Shown: positions 1 through 9,286 of the stretch, in pieces
Layout of the letters: the number at the start of each line of letters is the position of its first letter
Numbering within the stretch: the first letter of the stretch is position 1
NCBI GenBank assembly: GCA_965215995.1
Contig: OZ244128.1
Location: 930,001 to 994,000, forward strand
Reading direction: 5' to 3'
Length of the DNA: 64,000 nucleotides
DNA from: SZUA-309 sp965215995
GTDB lineage: Bacteria > Pseudomonadota > Gammaproteobacteria > Pseudomonadales > Azotimanducaceae
The notes under the pieces: model-generated
The model's database searches: none
What the model was told of the DNA's origin: nothing
What the model saw: only the letters and a program-made list of their open reading frames with translations
Made by a program: the position numbers and the translations under genes

Positions 1-1
1 G

Positions 2-574
2 GGCGCACTCGCCCTGGTTGGCACGCTATCAGCGGAGGCTGTTCCCGACGCGGGTTCGAGCTTCGTCTACGTGGTCGTCATTCCGGCGACTGCTCTGTTC
101 TTTCTTTATCACCCGGTCCTCGAAATCGTCATGCAGGGGCGCACGCCGGGAAAGCGCATGGCCGGTATCCGGATCGTCAATCAGGAAGGTGAAGTGCCGA
201 GCGTGGGCGCCATCCTCATCCGTAACGTTCTCCGCCTGGTGGACAGCCTGCCGGGTGTTTACGCCATCGGTCTCGCTGCCACGGTGCTGACCGATCAGTC
301 TGTGCGAATCGGTGATATGGCGGCCGGCACGCTGCTGGTTTACGAAGATGAAACCACGGCAGACATCGAAAGCCTGGTCAGTCCGAGCCTGGCCACCATG
401 GGGCTCGAGAACCTGCAGCTGGTCAACGATGTGATCGCCCGCTGGGACGATCTCGATCCGGAAACCCGCCTCTCCCTGGGCCAGCGCCTCCTGGCTCGGC
501 TGGGTCACGAGCAACCGGACGGGGAAGCAGACGTGCTGGTAGCCCTGCAACGAATTCAGCAGCAGGGACACTAG
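2..574 (+). CDS. RDD family membrane protein (5' end outside window)
   Basis: The open frame runs in from before base 1, so the N-terminus is missing and 190 residues are visible. The visible part has a hydrophobic stretch, then the RDD-family signature GRTPGKRMAGIRIV, a second hydrophobic segment and the RIGDMAAGTLLV block typical of the family's end. About 80 further charged residues (after roughly residue 110) form a non-membrane tail. RDD proteins are small multi-pass inner-membrane proteins of uncertain role, often next to SpoIIM/DUF95 and MoxR/DUF58 genes, as here. The next gene starts 10 nt downstream on the same strand, implying co-transcription. Family confident; function not assignable. 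Confidence 0.8.
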   Translation, partial: GALALVGTLSAEAVPDAGSSFVYVVVIPATALFFLYHPVLEIVMQGRTPGKRMAGIRIVNQEGEVPSVGAILIRNVLRLVDSLPGVYAIGLAATVLTDQSVRIGDMAAGTLLVYEDETTADIESLVSPSLATMGLENLQLVNDVIARWDDLDPETRLSLGQRLLARLGHEQPDGEADVLVALQRIQQQGH

Positions 575-584
575 GGAACCGCTG

Positions 585-1586
585 ATGGCAGAGGGTCCGG
601 ACAGGCTCAGCCCGAGCTGGATAGAGCGCCGGTCGAGCAGTTGGCAGGAAACGGAAGCCTCTCTCGATGATCTGGAAGATCGCAAGCCGGTCACCGCCAG
701 CGAGGCCCTCCAGGCCATGCGCCGGTACCCCGAGCTGGCGAGGGATCTCGCTCTGGCGCGTCGGGAGGCACCGAACAGCACGCTGACCCGGCATCTGCAG
801 AGAATCTACACCAGGCTGCACCGAGCGATCTTCAGGAAGCCCGGCTCGCTGGGGCGGACAGTTGCGCGGGTTTTCAGCCGGGATGCGGCACTGGCGGCCC
901 ACCGCATCCGGATGCACATCCTCAGCGTCACGGTCGGCTTCGCCCTGGCCGGATTGGCAGGCTGGTGGCTGGTCGTCACCTATCCCGAGCTCGCGACGCT
1001 GTTTGCCTCGGAAGCCATGATAGAGAAGGTGCAGGCTGGTGAGCTGTGGACGGACAATCTGCTCAACATCATGCCATCGGCCCTGCTGTCGGTGAGCATC
1101 TTCACCAACAACATCGTCGTCACGCTCACCGCAGTCAGCCTCGGCGTGCTCTACGGGCTCGGCACGATCTACATCATGGGCCTGAACGGGCTCATGCTGG
1201 GCGGCATATTCGCCTTCACCGCCCAGTACGGCATGGCGGGGAGATTGTTCGAGTTCGTAGCGGCGCATGGCTTCGTCGAGCTCTCGGTGATCAGCATCGG
1301 CGGTGCCATTGGCTTTTATCTCGGTGAGTCCATCGCCCGGCCGGGGAACCGGGGCCGAATCGAGTCCTTCCGCCGGGCTGTCAGTGAGATGAGCCCACTG
1401 ATCGTCCTCTGCGTGGCGTTTCTTGTCGGCGCCGGCCTGATCGAAGGCTACATCTCACCGGATGACCGTTTCCCGCTGTCCATGCGTCTCGGTATCGGGC
1501 TCGCTTACTGGGTGCTGCTCGTGCTGGTGCTGGCCGGGCCCCTGGTCAGACGCGACGATGCGCCCTCAGCATCTGATAGCGCCTGA
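585..1586 (+). CDS. SpoIIM (DUF95) family integral membrane protein
   Basis: This 333-residue protein has a charged cytoplasmic N-terminal region (about 1-105) and then about six hydrophobic segments to the C-terminus. The pattern and the FTNNIVVTLTA block match the stage II sporulation protein M / DUF95 family, which in non-sporulating bacteria occurs beside RDD, MoxR and DUF58 genes. AGGGAA lies about 7 nt before the ATG. It is transcribed with the RDD gene and is convergent with the DUF58 gene: the two 3' ends overlap by 41 bp (1546-1586). The family is clear; a role with the MoxR-type operon opposite is inferred from context. Confidence 0.82.
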   Translation: MAEGPDRLSPSWIERRSSSWQETEASLDDLEDRKPVTASEALQAMRRYPELARDLALARREAPNSTLTRHLQRIYTRLHRAIFRKPGSLGRTVARVFSRDAALAAHRIRMHILSVTVGFALAGLAGWWLVVTYPELATLFASEAMIEKVQAGELWTDNLLNIMPSALLSVSIFTNNIVVTLTAVSLGVLYGLGTIYIMGLNGLMLGGIFAFTAQYGMAGRLFEFVAAHGFVELSVISIGGAIGFYLGESIARPGNRGRIESFRRAVSEMSPLIVLCVAFLVGAGLIEGYISPDDRFPLSMRLGIGLAYWVLLVLVLAGPLVRRDDAPSASDSA

Positions 1587-2856
1587 CGACCGCCTGCTCC
1601 AGCTCGCCGGGACCGGCCAAAAGCGTCTCAGCGCCCAGTCGCGCTAATCCTTCCATGCCACGTTGGACGTCCTGCTGATAGGTCATGGCTGCCAGGCTTT
1701 CGTATGGATCCAGCCACTCGGCAGCTTCCCGCTTCGCTATCGCCCTCACTTCCGTGCCAACGAGCCCCACGATCATGGGCAGATGTTTGGGCACCCAGAG
1801 GCGAACGCTCTGCGACAGCCCGGAAGACGGATCGCTGCCGTAGAAATCCGTCAGCACAATCACGAGGCTGCGATGCCGGACCATACGTCCGAGCTCGTGT
1901 GCAGCAGCCAGCATGTCTGATTCCACCGGCACGGTTGCAAGCCCCGTCAGGGCCTGGCGGATCTGCCGCACCGCCCGAAAACCGCCGTCCGGCGGAACGA
2001 GGGCCACCGGCCGGTCGGTGACCGCGATCAGACCGATCCGATCCTCGTTGGCCACCGCCCGCTCGGCGAAACGGGCGGCGATGTTCACGTAGTGGCCGAG
2101 CTGGGAAAGACCATCTATCTCGTTTCTGCTGGTTCGGCCTGCGTCCAGGACAAGCACGATGTCCAGATGCTGTTCTTCACCGAACACTCGTGTGATCAGT
2201 TCGCCCGACCTGGCCGTGGCCTTCCAGTCGATGGCGCGCCGTGGATCTCCAGGACGGTACTCGCGCAGGTGATGCAGTTCCTGCCCGCTTCCCTGGCGCC
2301 GCTCGGCGGCTGCACCCTGGCGCACCATCCCAGCTGCTCGATCGTGGCTTCCCAGCGAATCCGGCACCACTCGAATCGTTCTCTGAACGGGCAGGCCAGC
2401 CGACCACCAAGCAAGACGCAACGGCCCCAGCACACGCACCGGCAGCCGCGACCAGAGGTGACTACCCAGCGCCGATGGCAACACGCTGAAAGAAAGGGAT
2501 GTTTCCGCACCGGGCGCCAGCCGGGCTGTGCGGGTCTCCTTCGAAGCCTCGAGCCCCTCCGGCAGGTCGAGCGCGTAAAGACACTCGAGACGGTTCGTGC
2601 CCTGGTTGACGAGGGCGGCATCGATCAGCGCCCGCCGGCCAAGCCGTAGCGGTACGATGTCGGGTACCAGCAGACGAAGTGCACGAGCACCCGACCTCAT
2701 CCGCTCGTAGATCAGCGCCAACAGATAAACAGCAAGCATCAACCGCCACCACGAGAACGTGACGCCGGTCTCCGGATCGGACGCCCAGACCTGGACGATA
2801 CCAAGCACACAGATCAGCGCGATGATCAGATAGCTCAGTGGCGTCAGGCTCGGCAT
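1546..2856 (-). CDS. DUF58 domain protein
   Basis: This 436-residue protein has two N-terminal membrane segments (about 7-25 and 35-50), a beta-rich central region and the DUF58 signature YRPGDPRRAIDWKATAR near residue 200. A von Willebrand A-like segment follows (DIVLVLDAGRTSR), where the metal-site motif DxSxS is degraded to DAGRT. DUF58 proteins act with MoxR ATPases, probably in maturing or inserting metal centres or envelope proteins. It is last in a five-gene minus-strand operon, starting 6 nt after the MoxR stop. The 3' end overlaps the opposing SpoIIM-type gene. Confidence 0.88.
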   Translation of the reverse strand: MPSLTPLSYLIIALICVLGIVQVWASDPETGVTFSWWRLMLAVYLLALIYERMRSGARALRLLVPDIVPLRLGRRALIDAALVNQGTNRLECLYALDLPEGLEASKETRTARLAPGAETSLSFSVLPSALGSHLWSRLPVRVLGPLRLAWWSAGLPVQRTIRVVPDSLGSHDRAAGMVRQGAAAERRQGSGQELHHLREYRPGDPRRAIDWKATARSGELITRVFGEEQHLDIVLVLDAGRTSRNEIDGLSQLGHYVNIAARFAERAVANEDRIGLIAVTDRPVALVPPDGGFRAVRQIRQALTGLATVPVESDMLAAAHELGRMVRHRSLVIVLTDFYGSDPSSGLSQSVRLWVPKHLPMIVGLVGTEVRAIAKREAAEWLDPYESLAAMTYQQDVQRGMEGLARLGAETLLAGPGELEQAVVRRYQMLRAHRRV

Positions 2857-2862
2857 CGGCTT

Positions 2863-3804
2863 TCAGTGCGGAACCGCAACGTTTTCCAGTGCGTGACCAA
2901 CCACACCTGCAGCCGTCATGCCCTCGAGTGCCGCTTCTGCGGAGAGGAGCAATCGATGCTCGAGCACCCAGGGCGCTACGCGCTTCACGTGATCGGGGAC
3001 CACGTAGTCAGCACCCTGCAGACAGGCTTCGATCCGGGCACAGCGCGCCAGAGCCAGCGCGCCACGAGTAGACAGACCCAGGCTGACATGGGCACTGTCG
3101 CGGGTGGCAAGGGCAATATCGAGCACGTACCCCATGAGCTCGTCCGACAGGTGCACGTCTGCCACCCCATTGCGCGCCTCGGCAATCTGCTCCGCAGAGA
3201 TCGCGTCGAAGGCGAGGTCCGGTTGCCCACCCGCCCCCGGCAAGTTGTAGGCAGCCAACACCTTGAGTTCCTCTTCCCGGGGCGCATGCCGAATCGGTAC
3301 GGAGATCATGAATCGGTCCATTTGTGACTCAGGCAGCGGATAGGTGCCTTCGAACTCACGAGGATTCTGGGTCGCGATCACCAGAAAGCTCTCAGGCAGA
3401 GGGAAAGTTTCTTTATCCACCGTCACCTGCCGTTCCTCCATGGCCTCCAGCAATGCAGACTGTGTCTTCGGCCCGACCCGGTTTACTTCATCCATCAGAA
3501 CCACGTCCGCGAACAACGGACCAGGCTGGAACTCGAAGGCAGCGCTCTTGCTGTTGAAGACATGCACCCCGGTAATGTCAGTCGGCAGCAGATCTGCAGT
3601 GCCCTGAATGCGTTTGAAAGCACCACCGAGCACCCGGGCAAAGCACTTGGAGAGCAGCGTCTTGCCGAGCCCCGGTGCACCTTCCAGAAGGATGTGACCA
3701 TTGCCGAGCAGCGCGATCGTGAGCGCATGCACCACCTCCTGCGAGCCGAATATCACCTTCCCAAGCTCGCTCTGCAGTCGGGTTTCCAGTTCTAGTGCGT
3801 TCAT
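2863..3804 (-). CDS. MoxR family AAA+ ATPase
   Basis: This 313-residue protein has all expected ATPase motifs: Walker A GAPGLGKT at 42-49, Walker B VVLMDE at 101-106 and a sensor-1-like ATQNP. Length and layout (AAA_3 core plus helical lid) are normal for MoxR. MoxR ATPases are chaperone-like and work with vWA/DUF58 partners; the DUF58 gene lies directly downstream. The ATG overlaps the stop of the upstream DUF4350 gene (ATGA, 3801-3804), so translation is probably coupled. The client is unknown. Confidence 0.93.
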   Translation of the reverse strand: MNALELETRLQSELGKVIFGSQEVVHALTIALLGNGHILLEGAPGLGKTLLSKCFARVLGGAFKRIQGTADLLPTDITGVHVFNSKSAAFEFQPGPLFADVVLMDEVNRVGPKTQSALLEAMEERQVTVDKETFPLPESFLVIATQNPREFEGTYPLPESQMDRFMISVPIRHAPREEELKVLAAYNLPGAGGQPDLAFDAISAEQIAEARNGVADVHLSDELMGYVLDIALATRDSAHVSLGLSTRGALALARCARIEACLQGADYVVPDHVKRVAPWVLEHRLLLSAEAALEGMTAAGVVGHALENVAVPH

Positions 3805-5033
3805 CCAAGTGCCTCGGTTATATCCAGAATCAGGTTATGCAGCCGGCGGACGTCGACCTTGCCACCGGCCTGGTAGTTCTCGTGCAAACGCCGCACCTCA
3901 CCAACGGCATCCTGGCTGATCAGCGGGCTGGCAGAGAGATAGGTCCAGACCGTTGCGGGCTCGCTGCTGCCAGAACGCTCCGCCAGCGCATCGAACCAGC
4001 GATGGAACAGGAGTCCGGCAGCGCCGTTTGCCGGCAACTTACGAGCGAGAAATCCGCCCATCGAGCGGATCAGATCGCCCTGCTTCGGCATGCTCGCCAC
4101 CTTCCGGACCGGCAACATCCGATTGCTGGTGCCGATCATGTAGGCAAACCAGAAAGCGAGCAGGAAAAGCAGGGTCACCCCCAACCGGCTGTCCGAGTAG
4201 AAGGCCTCCGGATCGTAGATCTCCGAGAGGCCGTGATGCAGATCATCAAAAACAACGCTGCCCTCGGCGCCCAGGTGCCAACGGATCAGATTGCTCAACA
4301 GACGGCGATTGTCTTCCCGGCCAAGCGCCCGGTTGGCGAACAGCGTGGCCGTGGCCAGCGTGATCACATGGCCCTTGCCTTCCTGCCGTGTCCAGGCGGC
4401 CGCAACGCCCGTGCTGGCTTCCTGAAGAAACGGCAGGCCGGGCGCCTCTGCAGGCACCCAGATGGACGCAACGTCGTCCGTTACGGCAACCACCTCGGTG
4501 ACGCCTTCGGCCAGTGGATGATTGCTGTAGGCCTCGCCCAGGAAGTAAACGTCCACCTCCTCGCTGGCTGCACCCACCAGCATCGGATCACCATCAGCAT
4601 CCAGCGCCGCCTCGAAGAGCGTGCCTGACAGGAGCCCGAGGTTGCGGAGAAAGCCATCCGCATCGGCGGTTGCAGACCATTCGGGTGTATCGTTGAGCGC
4701 GGCTGCGACGATCAGCGTGTTGCCGGCGGCAACCCAGTCCATGAGCGAGAGCAGCTCATCAGTTCGAGCGGGTTTCGTATATGGCGGCGTGGTCAGCAGC
4801 ACATGGCCGGTTCCTGAGAGGTCAATGGCAAGCGTGTCGTACCTCAGGCGCAAGCTGTGCACAGGCACGCGAGCGGCCTGCAACCACTTCTTCAAGCCGA
4901 GATAGCCGTTGGTTCCTTCTTCGGCAGACGTCGGTCGGGTAACAGGCAACTCCGGTGCCGGTTGCACGAACATGCCAACGATCAACGCGAGGGCGATCAG
5001 AGCGCCGGCGGCGGTGATCAGTCGATCGTTCAA
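3801..5033 (-). CDS. DUF4350 domain membrane protein
   Basis: This 410-residue protein has an N-terminal membrane helix (about 8-25), a large exported or periplasmic-type domain and a second hydrophobic helix around 283-302, then a cytoplasmic C-terminal region. The layout and operon position match DUF4350 proteins of MoxR/DUF58 clusters. The start is TTG at 5033, preceded by GGAGGG at 8 nt and overlapping the upstream stop as TTGA (5030-5033). This coupling and the same-frame N-terminal helix support the TTG. Biochemical role unknown. Confidence 0.8.
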   Translation of the reverse strand: MNDRLITAAGALIALALIVGMFVQPAPELPVTRPTSAEEGTNGYLGLKKWLQAARVPVHSLRLRYDTLAIDLSGTGHVLLTTPPYTKPARTDELLSLMDWVAAGNTLIVAAALNDTPEWSATADADGFLRNLGLLSGTLFEAALDADGDPMLVGAASEEVDVYFLGEAYSNHPLAEGVTEVVAVTDDVASIWVPAEAPGLPFLQEASTGVAAAWTRQEGKGHVITLATATLFANRALGREDNRRLLSNLIRWHLGAEGSVVFDDLHHGLSEIYDPEAFYSDSRLGVTLLFLLAFWFAYMIGTSNRMLPVRKVASMPKQGDLIRSMGGFLARKLPANGAAGLLFHRWFDALAERSGSSEPATVWTYLSASPLISQDAVGEVRRLHENYQAGGKVDVRRLHNLILDITEALG

Positions 5034-5887
5034 GCTCGACCCTCCAAGGAATCCAACAGCGAGGTACCAGCCCGGACCGCCGTCTTGATCTCGTCTTCGT
5101 CTGGTAATGCATCCCCGAAACGAATACGTTCTGCGGTGCGGGCGAGCACCCCGAGTGGTTCACCGAGTTCGTCCGGCAGGCCTTCACCCGCTCGAGCCAA
5201 CTCCCGGTGAGTCAGGCTGTGGCCTCGGGTTCCACTCAGGCTGAGCCCGAGCCTGATGATCAGTTTTCTGAGCAACCAGGCAGGCAGCTCAAGAAGCGAG
5301 TCGGGTTTGGCGTCCGAAGTTGAAGAAGCTGCTGGCGCGTCAGAAACCGCTGCTGACTCAACATCTCTCTGTCTACGCCCGCGGGCGTGACGGACCTCGT
5401 TGGCAACGATGCCAACGGCAAGCAGCACGATCAGCAGGCAACTGACGTAAAACACCCAGAGCATCGTATCTTCCGGCAGTCGGAAGCTCCTCAGCCAATC
5501 GGGTAACACCGGCTCAGTGCGTTCGCCGAGATATCGGTTGAGCCAGTTTTCCAACTTTTCCCAGAACGTCAGCTCGGCTTGAGCCTCGGGTAGAGCCAGC
5601 TCTTCCAGAATGGTATCGAGGAGATGAGTGTCCAGGCGGGGCCCGGGTGTGGCGTCGACGTAGTATCCGTGCTTCAGCCAGTCATCGTCTTTACGGTGGG
5701 ACTTCAGCAGGCCAGTATCGAGCACCGGATCGGGCAACAGCGCCTCCGCCGCCCCCGATTGCGTCTGGGCTTGTGCCTGTCCCTTGCCTTGCTCCTGTGC
5801 AGGGTCAGCCATGGACGGCTGCGCCATCACCGAGAGCAGGATGGCGAGAGAGATGGCCCACCACGAGGTGGTGGGCGCTTCAATCAT
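5030..5887 (-). CDS. DUF4129 domain protein with signal peptide
   Basis: This 285-residue protein begins with a hydrophobic signal-like segment (residues 8-25). A Gln/Ala-rich linker and a membrane helix near 140-162 follow, then a cytoplasmic C-terminal domain with the DUF4129 pattern (SLTHRELAR, then an ERIRFGD segment). DUF4129 modules occur in transglutaminase-fusion proteins and MoxR operons. The ATG overlaps the upstream stop (ATGA, 5884-5887), and the downstream gene overlaps in the same way. Role inferred only from context. Confidence 0.75.
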   Translation of the reverse strand: MIEAPTTSWWAISLAILLSVMAQPSMADPAQEQGKGQAQAQTQSGAAEALLPDPVLDTGLLKSHRKDDDWLKHGYYVDATPGPRLDTHLLDTILEELALPEAQAELTFWEKLENWLNRYLGERTEPVLPDWLRSFRLPEDTMLWVFYVSCLLIVLLAVGIVANEVRHARGRRQRDVESAAVSDAPAASSTSDAKPDSLLELPAWLLRKLIIRLGLSLSGTRGHSLTHRELARAGEGLPDELGEPLGVLARTAERIRFGDALPDEDEIKTAVRAGTSLLDSLEGRA

Positions 5888-6672
5888 GCGCTCTGCGGTG
5901 CTGCGTCAATTCGCTCAGCAAGATCTTCGCCCTGTCTACGGAGCCTCAGATCGTAGTATGCAGCGAGGGTCATCGCATAGAACAGTGGCGTGATCAGACC
6001 GCTCAGCAGTGCGGTGACCAGGGCCTCCATCAGGGTATAGGTCGGCGAAAGCACTGTGTCCGGCTCCATGACGATGGCAACGGCTGCGACCATACCGACC
6101 AGCACGTAGGCCACCATCATGATGAATCCTGCGATCAGGATGATCCCACTGGTTCGCCACCAGTAGCCCCAGACCAGGCTGTGGCTGCGCTTCAGGCTGT
6201 CCAGCACACCACCCCGCTCGATGATCAGGATGTAGGGGCCGAACATCAGCGAAAGCGACAGGATGATGCCGGGAATCAGCAGCAGCATGGAGCCCACACC
6301 GATAGCCAGGCCGTAAAGCAGCACGCAGCCGAGCAGGGGCAGCATGCAGGAGAAGCCCATGTTGAAGGCGTCCCCCATGCTCACCTCGCGGGCGACATGG
6401 GCACCGTGCATGCGGCTGACGATCGCGGCAAAGAAGACCATGGAGATCAGCATCACGATCAAGAGCGATATCAGCATCACGGAGAGCAGCGAGCTGTTGT
6501 CCGGTGCGCTGCCCCCGCCAATCATCAGGGTCACCATGACGCTCGGCAGCTGACCGATGAATCCGGCCAGCATGGCCAGGCCGACGACCTGGCCGAAGGA
6601 AGCACGAAACAGCTTGAAGCCTGAGTCCAGCACGCCGCCTATGCTCTGCGGCTCGGTGGGTCGTTCGTACAT
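5884..6672 (-). CDS. Multi-pass membrane protein leading the MoxR-type operon
   Basis: This 262-residue protein has about six hydrophobic segments. After a short soluble N-terminus (YERPTEPQSIGGVLDSGFKL) it resembles membrane proteins related to the GlpQ membrane-domain group, but I do not recognise a named family with certainty. It is first of five translationally coupled genes on this strand. AAGGA precedes the ATG, and a promoter-like sequence lies just upstream. Context suggests an envelope function with MoxR/DUF58. Confidence 0.72.
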   Translation of the reverse strand: MYERPTEPQSIGGVLDSGFKLFRASFGQVVGLAMLAGFIGQLPSVMVTLMIGGGSAPDNSSLLSVMLISLLIVMLISMVFFAAIVSRMHGAHVAREVSMGDAFNMGFSCMLPLLGCVLLYGLAIGVGSMLLLIPGIILSLSLMFGPYILIIERGGVLDSLKRSHSLVWGYWWRTSGIILIAGFIMMVAYVLVGMVAAVAIVMEPDTVLSPTYTLMEALVTALLSGLITPLFYAMTLAAYYDLRLRRQGEDLAERIDAAPQSA

Positions 6673-6686
6673 GGTAGAAATCCTTA

Positions 6687-6716
6687 TCTATATCAGGATG
6701 TTACCCATTGTGTCCG
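6687..6716 (-). promoter_or_regulatory. Candidate promoter of the MoxR-type operon
   Basis: Reading the minus strand, CGGACA (6716-6711) and TATAGA (6692-6687) are separated by 18 bp, and the first ORF starts 15 bp beyond. TATAGA matches 5 of 6 consensus positions and the -35 box 4 of 6. Inferred by eye. Confidence 0.35.
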
Positions 6717-6906
6717 GTCATGAGCCAGTCAGTCAGGGACGATGGCACAATTCAGGAACGATCCCTTCGAAGACGAGAGGTCCGTCACAGTAAGCGTTCA
6801 AGACAGGTCCCACTGGCAGCCTGCTGAAAGAGTCTACTGGTGCGGCTGTGGATTAAGCGATGCCATTTCCTCAGAATCTCGCCAGTGGAACAGGGGAGAG
6901 AACACC

Positions 6907-8628
6907 ATGGCCGACTACGATCTCTATGACCTCATCATCAGAAACGGTGCCATCATCGACGGCAGCGGCGGCGAGCCACTGACCGGTGACGTCGCGGTGA
7001 AGGACGGGCTGATTGCTGCCATCGGCGCTGAAGTGCAAGGCCGTGCGGAAAAGGAGATCGATGCCAGCGGCAAGGTCGTCACACCGGGCTTCATAGACGT
7101 GCACACCCACTACGACGGCCAGGCCACCTGGGACAGCCATCTGAACCCGTCCTCCAACCTTGGCACGACCACGGTGGTGATGGGTAACTGCGGTGTCGGC
7201 TTCGCTCCCTGCCGTCCGGATGATCATGAGGTGCTGGTGCAACTCATGGAAGGCGTGGAGGAGATTCCCGGCACGGCGCTGGACGAAGGGCTGCCCTGGA
7301 ACTGGGAGTCCTTTCCCGATTACCTGAACGCCCTGGATGGCCTTGATCGGGATATCGATGTGGCCGCCCTTTTCCCGCATGGGCCCTTGCGGGTGTACGT
7401 GATGGGAGAACGCGGCGTAAACCGCGAACCGGCCACCACGGAAGATATCGAGGCAATGAAAGCGCTCCTCAAGGAAGGGATGGACGCCGGTGCTGTTGGC
7501 TTCTCCACGTCCAGAACGCTGGTGCACCGTTCCAGCTCCGGCAGTTTCATTCCCACTTACAAGGCCGCCACCGAGGAGCTCAAGTCCCTGGGCGAATCCC
7601 TGTCAGGCGAGAAAGGACACGTTTTCCAGCTGATCTCCGACTGGGAAGATCTGGACGACGAGTTCAGCATCCTCCGAGAAACAAGCGATCGAACGGGCGC
7701 CAAAGGCACGTTCACCCTGCTCTACCTGGACAGCCAGCCGGAGCTCTGGCGGGCTCAGCTGGAGCGGATTGAAGCGGCACAGCAGGCAGGATTGGATATT
7801 CGTGGGCAGGTGCTGTCGCGTCCGGTCGGCATGATGATGGGTCTGAAATCTTCCATGCAGCCTTTCTATCAGCGGCCCACTTTCTTGAGCCTTGCCGACC
7901 TGCCTCTGGCAGAGAAGCTAGACCGGCTCCGGGATCAAGAAGTCAAAGCCCAGATCCTCGCAGAGAACGACGTCAATCCGCATATCTTCGTGCGCATCAT
8001 CCGCAGTAACTACGACCGTGTCTTCGTGCTGGAGGACCCCATCGACTACCTGCCCAGCCGGCAGAACACCATCACCGCGCTGGCCGCGGCTGCCGGCCAG
8101 GAACCGGAGTCCTGGCTCTACGATTATCTGTTCGCCGGCGACGGCAGCAATCTGATCTACTTCGCGGCCGCCAACCTGAGCGAGCACATTCCCGAGTTGC
8201 TCGGTCATCCCAACACCGTGGCCGCCCTCGGCGACGGCGGTGCCCACGTCGGCTCGATCTGCGATACCAGCGCCAATGTCTATGTGCTCACCAAATGGGT
8301 AAAGGATCGTGGCGAGTTCGAGCTTTCCCAGGCAATCAACATGCTCACCCGGCAACCGGCAGAGCTTTTCTCGCTGCTCGACCGGGGACTGCTGCAGCCT
8401 GGCTTGAAAGCAGACATCAACGTGATCGACTTCGAGGCGCTCAAGCTCAGGACACCCCATGTCGTGCACGACCTGCCGGCTGGCGGGCTGCGCTTTCTGC
8501 AGAACGCGGAAGGCATCGAGGCGACGATTGTCTCCGGAGAAGTTATTTACGAGAAAGGCGAAGCCACCGGTGCGCTGCCCGGCAGGTTGGTCCGCGGCAG
8601 CCAGGCTGATCCACGAGCGAGCGTCTGA
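6907..8628 (+). CDS. Amidohydrolase, N-acyl-D-amino-acid deacylase (D-aminoacylase) type
   Basis: This 573-residue protein starts at the ATG at 6907, preceded by AGGGGAGAG; the open frame extends upstream but without homology-like sequence. It shows the amidohydrolase metal signature GFIDVHTHYDGQ near residue 60, the MGNCGVGFAP block whose Cys is conserved in D-aminoacylases, and a late GDGGAHVG metal/catalytic Asp motif. The family hydrolyses N-acyl-D-amino acids or related amides; the substrate cannot be read from sequence. It stands alone, with a lipoprotein gene converging on its 3' end. Confidence 0.88.
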   Translation: MADYDLYDLIIRNGAIIDGSGGEPLTGDVAVKDGLIAAIGAEVQGRAEKEIDASGKVVTPGFIDVHTHYDGQATWDSHLNPSSNLGTTTVVMGNCGVGFAPCRPDDHEVLVQLMEGVEEIPGTALDEGLPWNWESFPDYLNALDGLDRDIDVAALFPHGPLRVYVMGERGVNREPATTEDIEAMKALLKEGMDAGAVGFSTSRTLVHRSSSGSFIPTYKAATEELKSLGESLSGEKGHVFQLISDWEDLDDEFSILRETSDRTGAKGTFTLLYLDSQPELWRAQLERIEAAQQAGLDIRGQVLSRPVGMMMGLKSSMQPFYQRPTFLSLADLPLAEKLDRLRDQEVKAQILAENDVNPHIFVRIIRSNYDRVFVLEDPIDYLPSRQNTITALAAAAGQEPESWLYDYLFAGDGSNLIYFAAANLSEHIPELLGHPNTVAALGDGGAHVGSICDTSANVYVLTKWVKDRGEFELSQAINMLTRQPAELFSLLDRGLLQPGLKADINVIDFEALKLRTPHVVHDLPAGGLRFLQNAEGIEATIVSGEVIYEKGEATGALPGRLVRGSQADPRASV

Positions 8629-8638
8629 CCGACCTCGC

Positions 8639-9247
8639 TCAGATATCGGAATCGCTCGGAATCAACGCCGCATAGGTCCGAGCAGCGTCTGCCACCGCCC
8701 GGGCGCAGGCACCCGGCGTCGTGCCGCCCTCGAACATATCGAGACAAGGGCCGTTGAGCACCTCGGGGCGGTTTTCCGCCATCCAGGCAAACACCGCATC
8801 GAAGATGGGCGGGTCATCTCCAGCAAACGCAACCGAGACGATCTTTCCATCTGCGATGGCCAGGGAGAAGGTATCCGTTGCCGTATAACCCAGCGCCTGA
8901 CCAAAGTCATCGCTGACCGTGACTGCACACTGTACGAGCTCGGCCGTGAACGACGCAGCACCGTCTGCGTCCATCACCATGCACGGCTGAATACCGAGCA
9001 CCTGGTAGTTCGCAGCCTCAGCCCAGCCCTGGTAGTAAGCTACCCGGTCCAGATCTTCCCCCGGCACGACAAGCGCCTCCACAGCTGCCGGGTCCCAGGC
9101 ATAAAACGCGTCGATGAACTGCTCCGCAAGCGTTATCGCTTGGCTCTGTGGCTGCTCTTGGCTGCAACCGGCCGTGAGCGCTGCAGCAAGCAGCAAGGCT
9201 GCGATCCGCAATCCTGAACCCGCCATCTCCTGCACAATCCACCCCAT
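8639..9247 (-). CDS. Hypothetical lipoprotein
   Basis: This 202-residue protein has a signal peptide ending in ALTAGC (Cys 28), consistent with lipidation. Start chosen at ATG 9247 because GGGGAG lies about 8 nt upstream; an ATG six codons earlier is also possible. The mature part begins with a helix (AEQFIDAFYAWDPAAVEALV) reminiscent of NTF2-like small domains and contains several Cys residues (in QPCMV, VQCAV, NGPCLD, GACAR) that could form disulfides. No specific function recognised. Confidence 0.7.
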   Translation of the reverse strand: MGWIVQEMAGSGLRIAALLLAAALTAGCSQEQPQSQAITLAEQFIDAFYAWDPAAVEALVVPGEDLDRVAYYQGWAEAANYQVLGIQPCMVMDADGAASFTAELVQCAVTVSDDFGQALGYTATDTFSLAIADGKIVSVAFAGDDPPIFDAVFAWMAENRPEVLNGPCLDMFEGGTTPGACARAVADAARTYAALIPSDSDI

Positions 9248-9286
9248 CCGCTTGCCACTCCCCATTCACTTTGAATCAGCCGCGCC

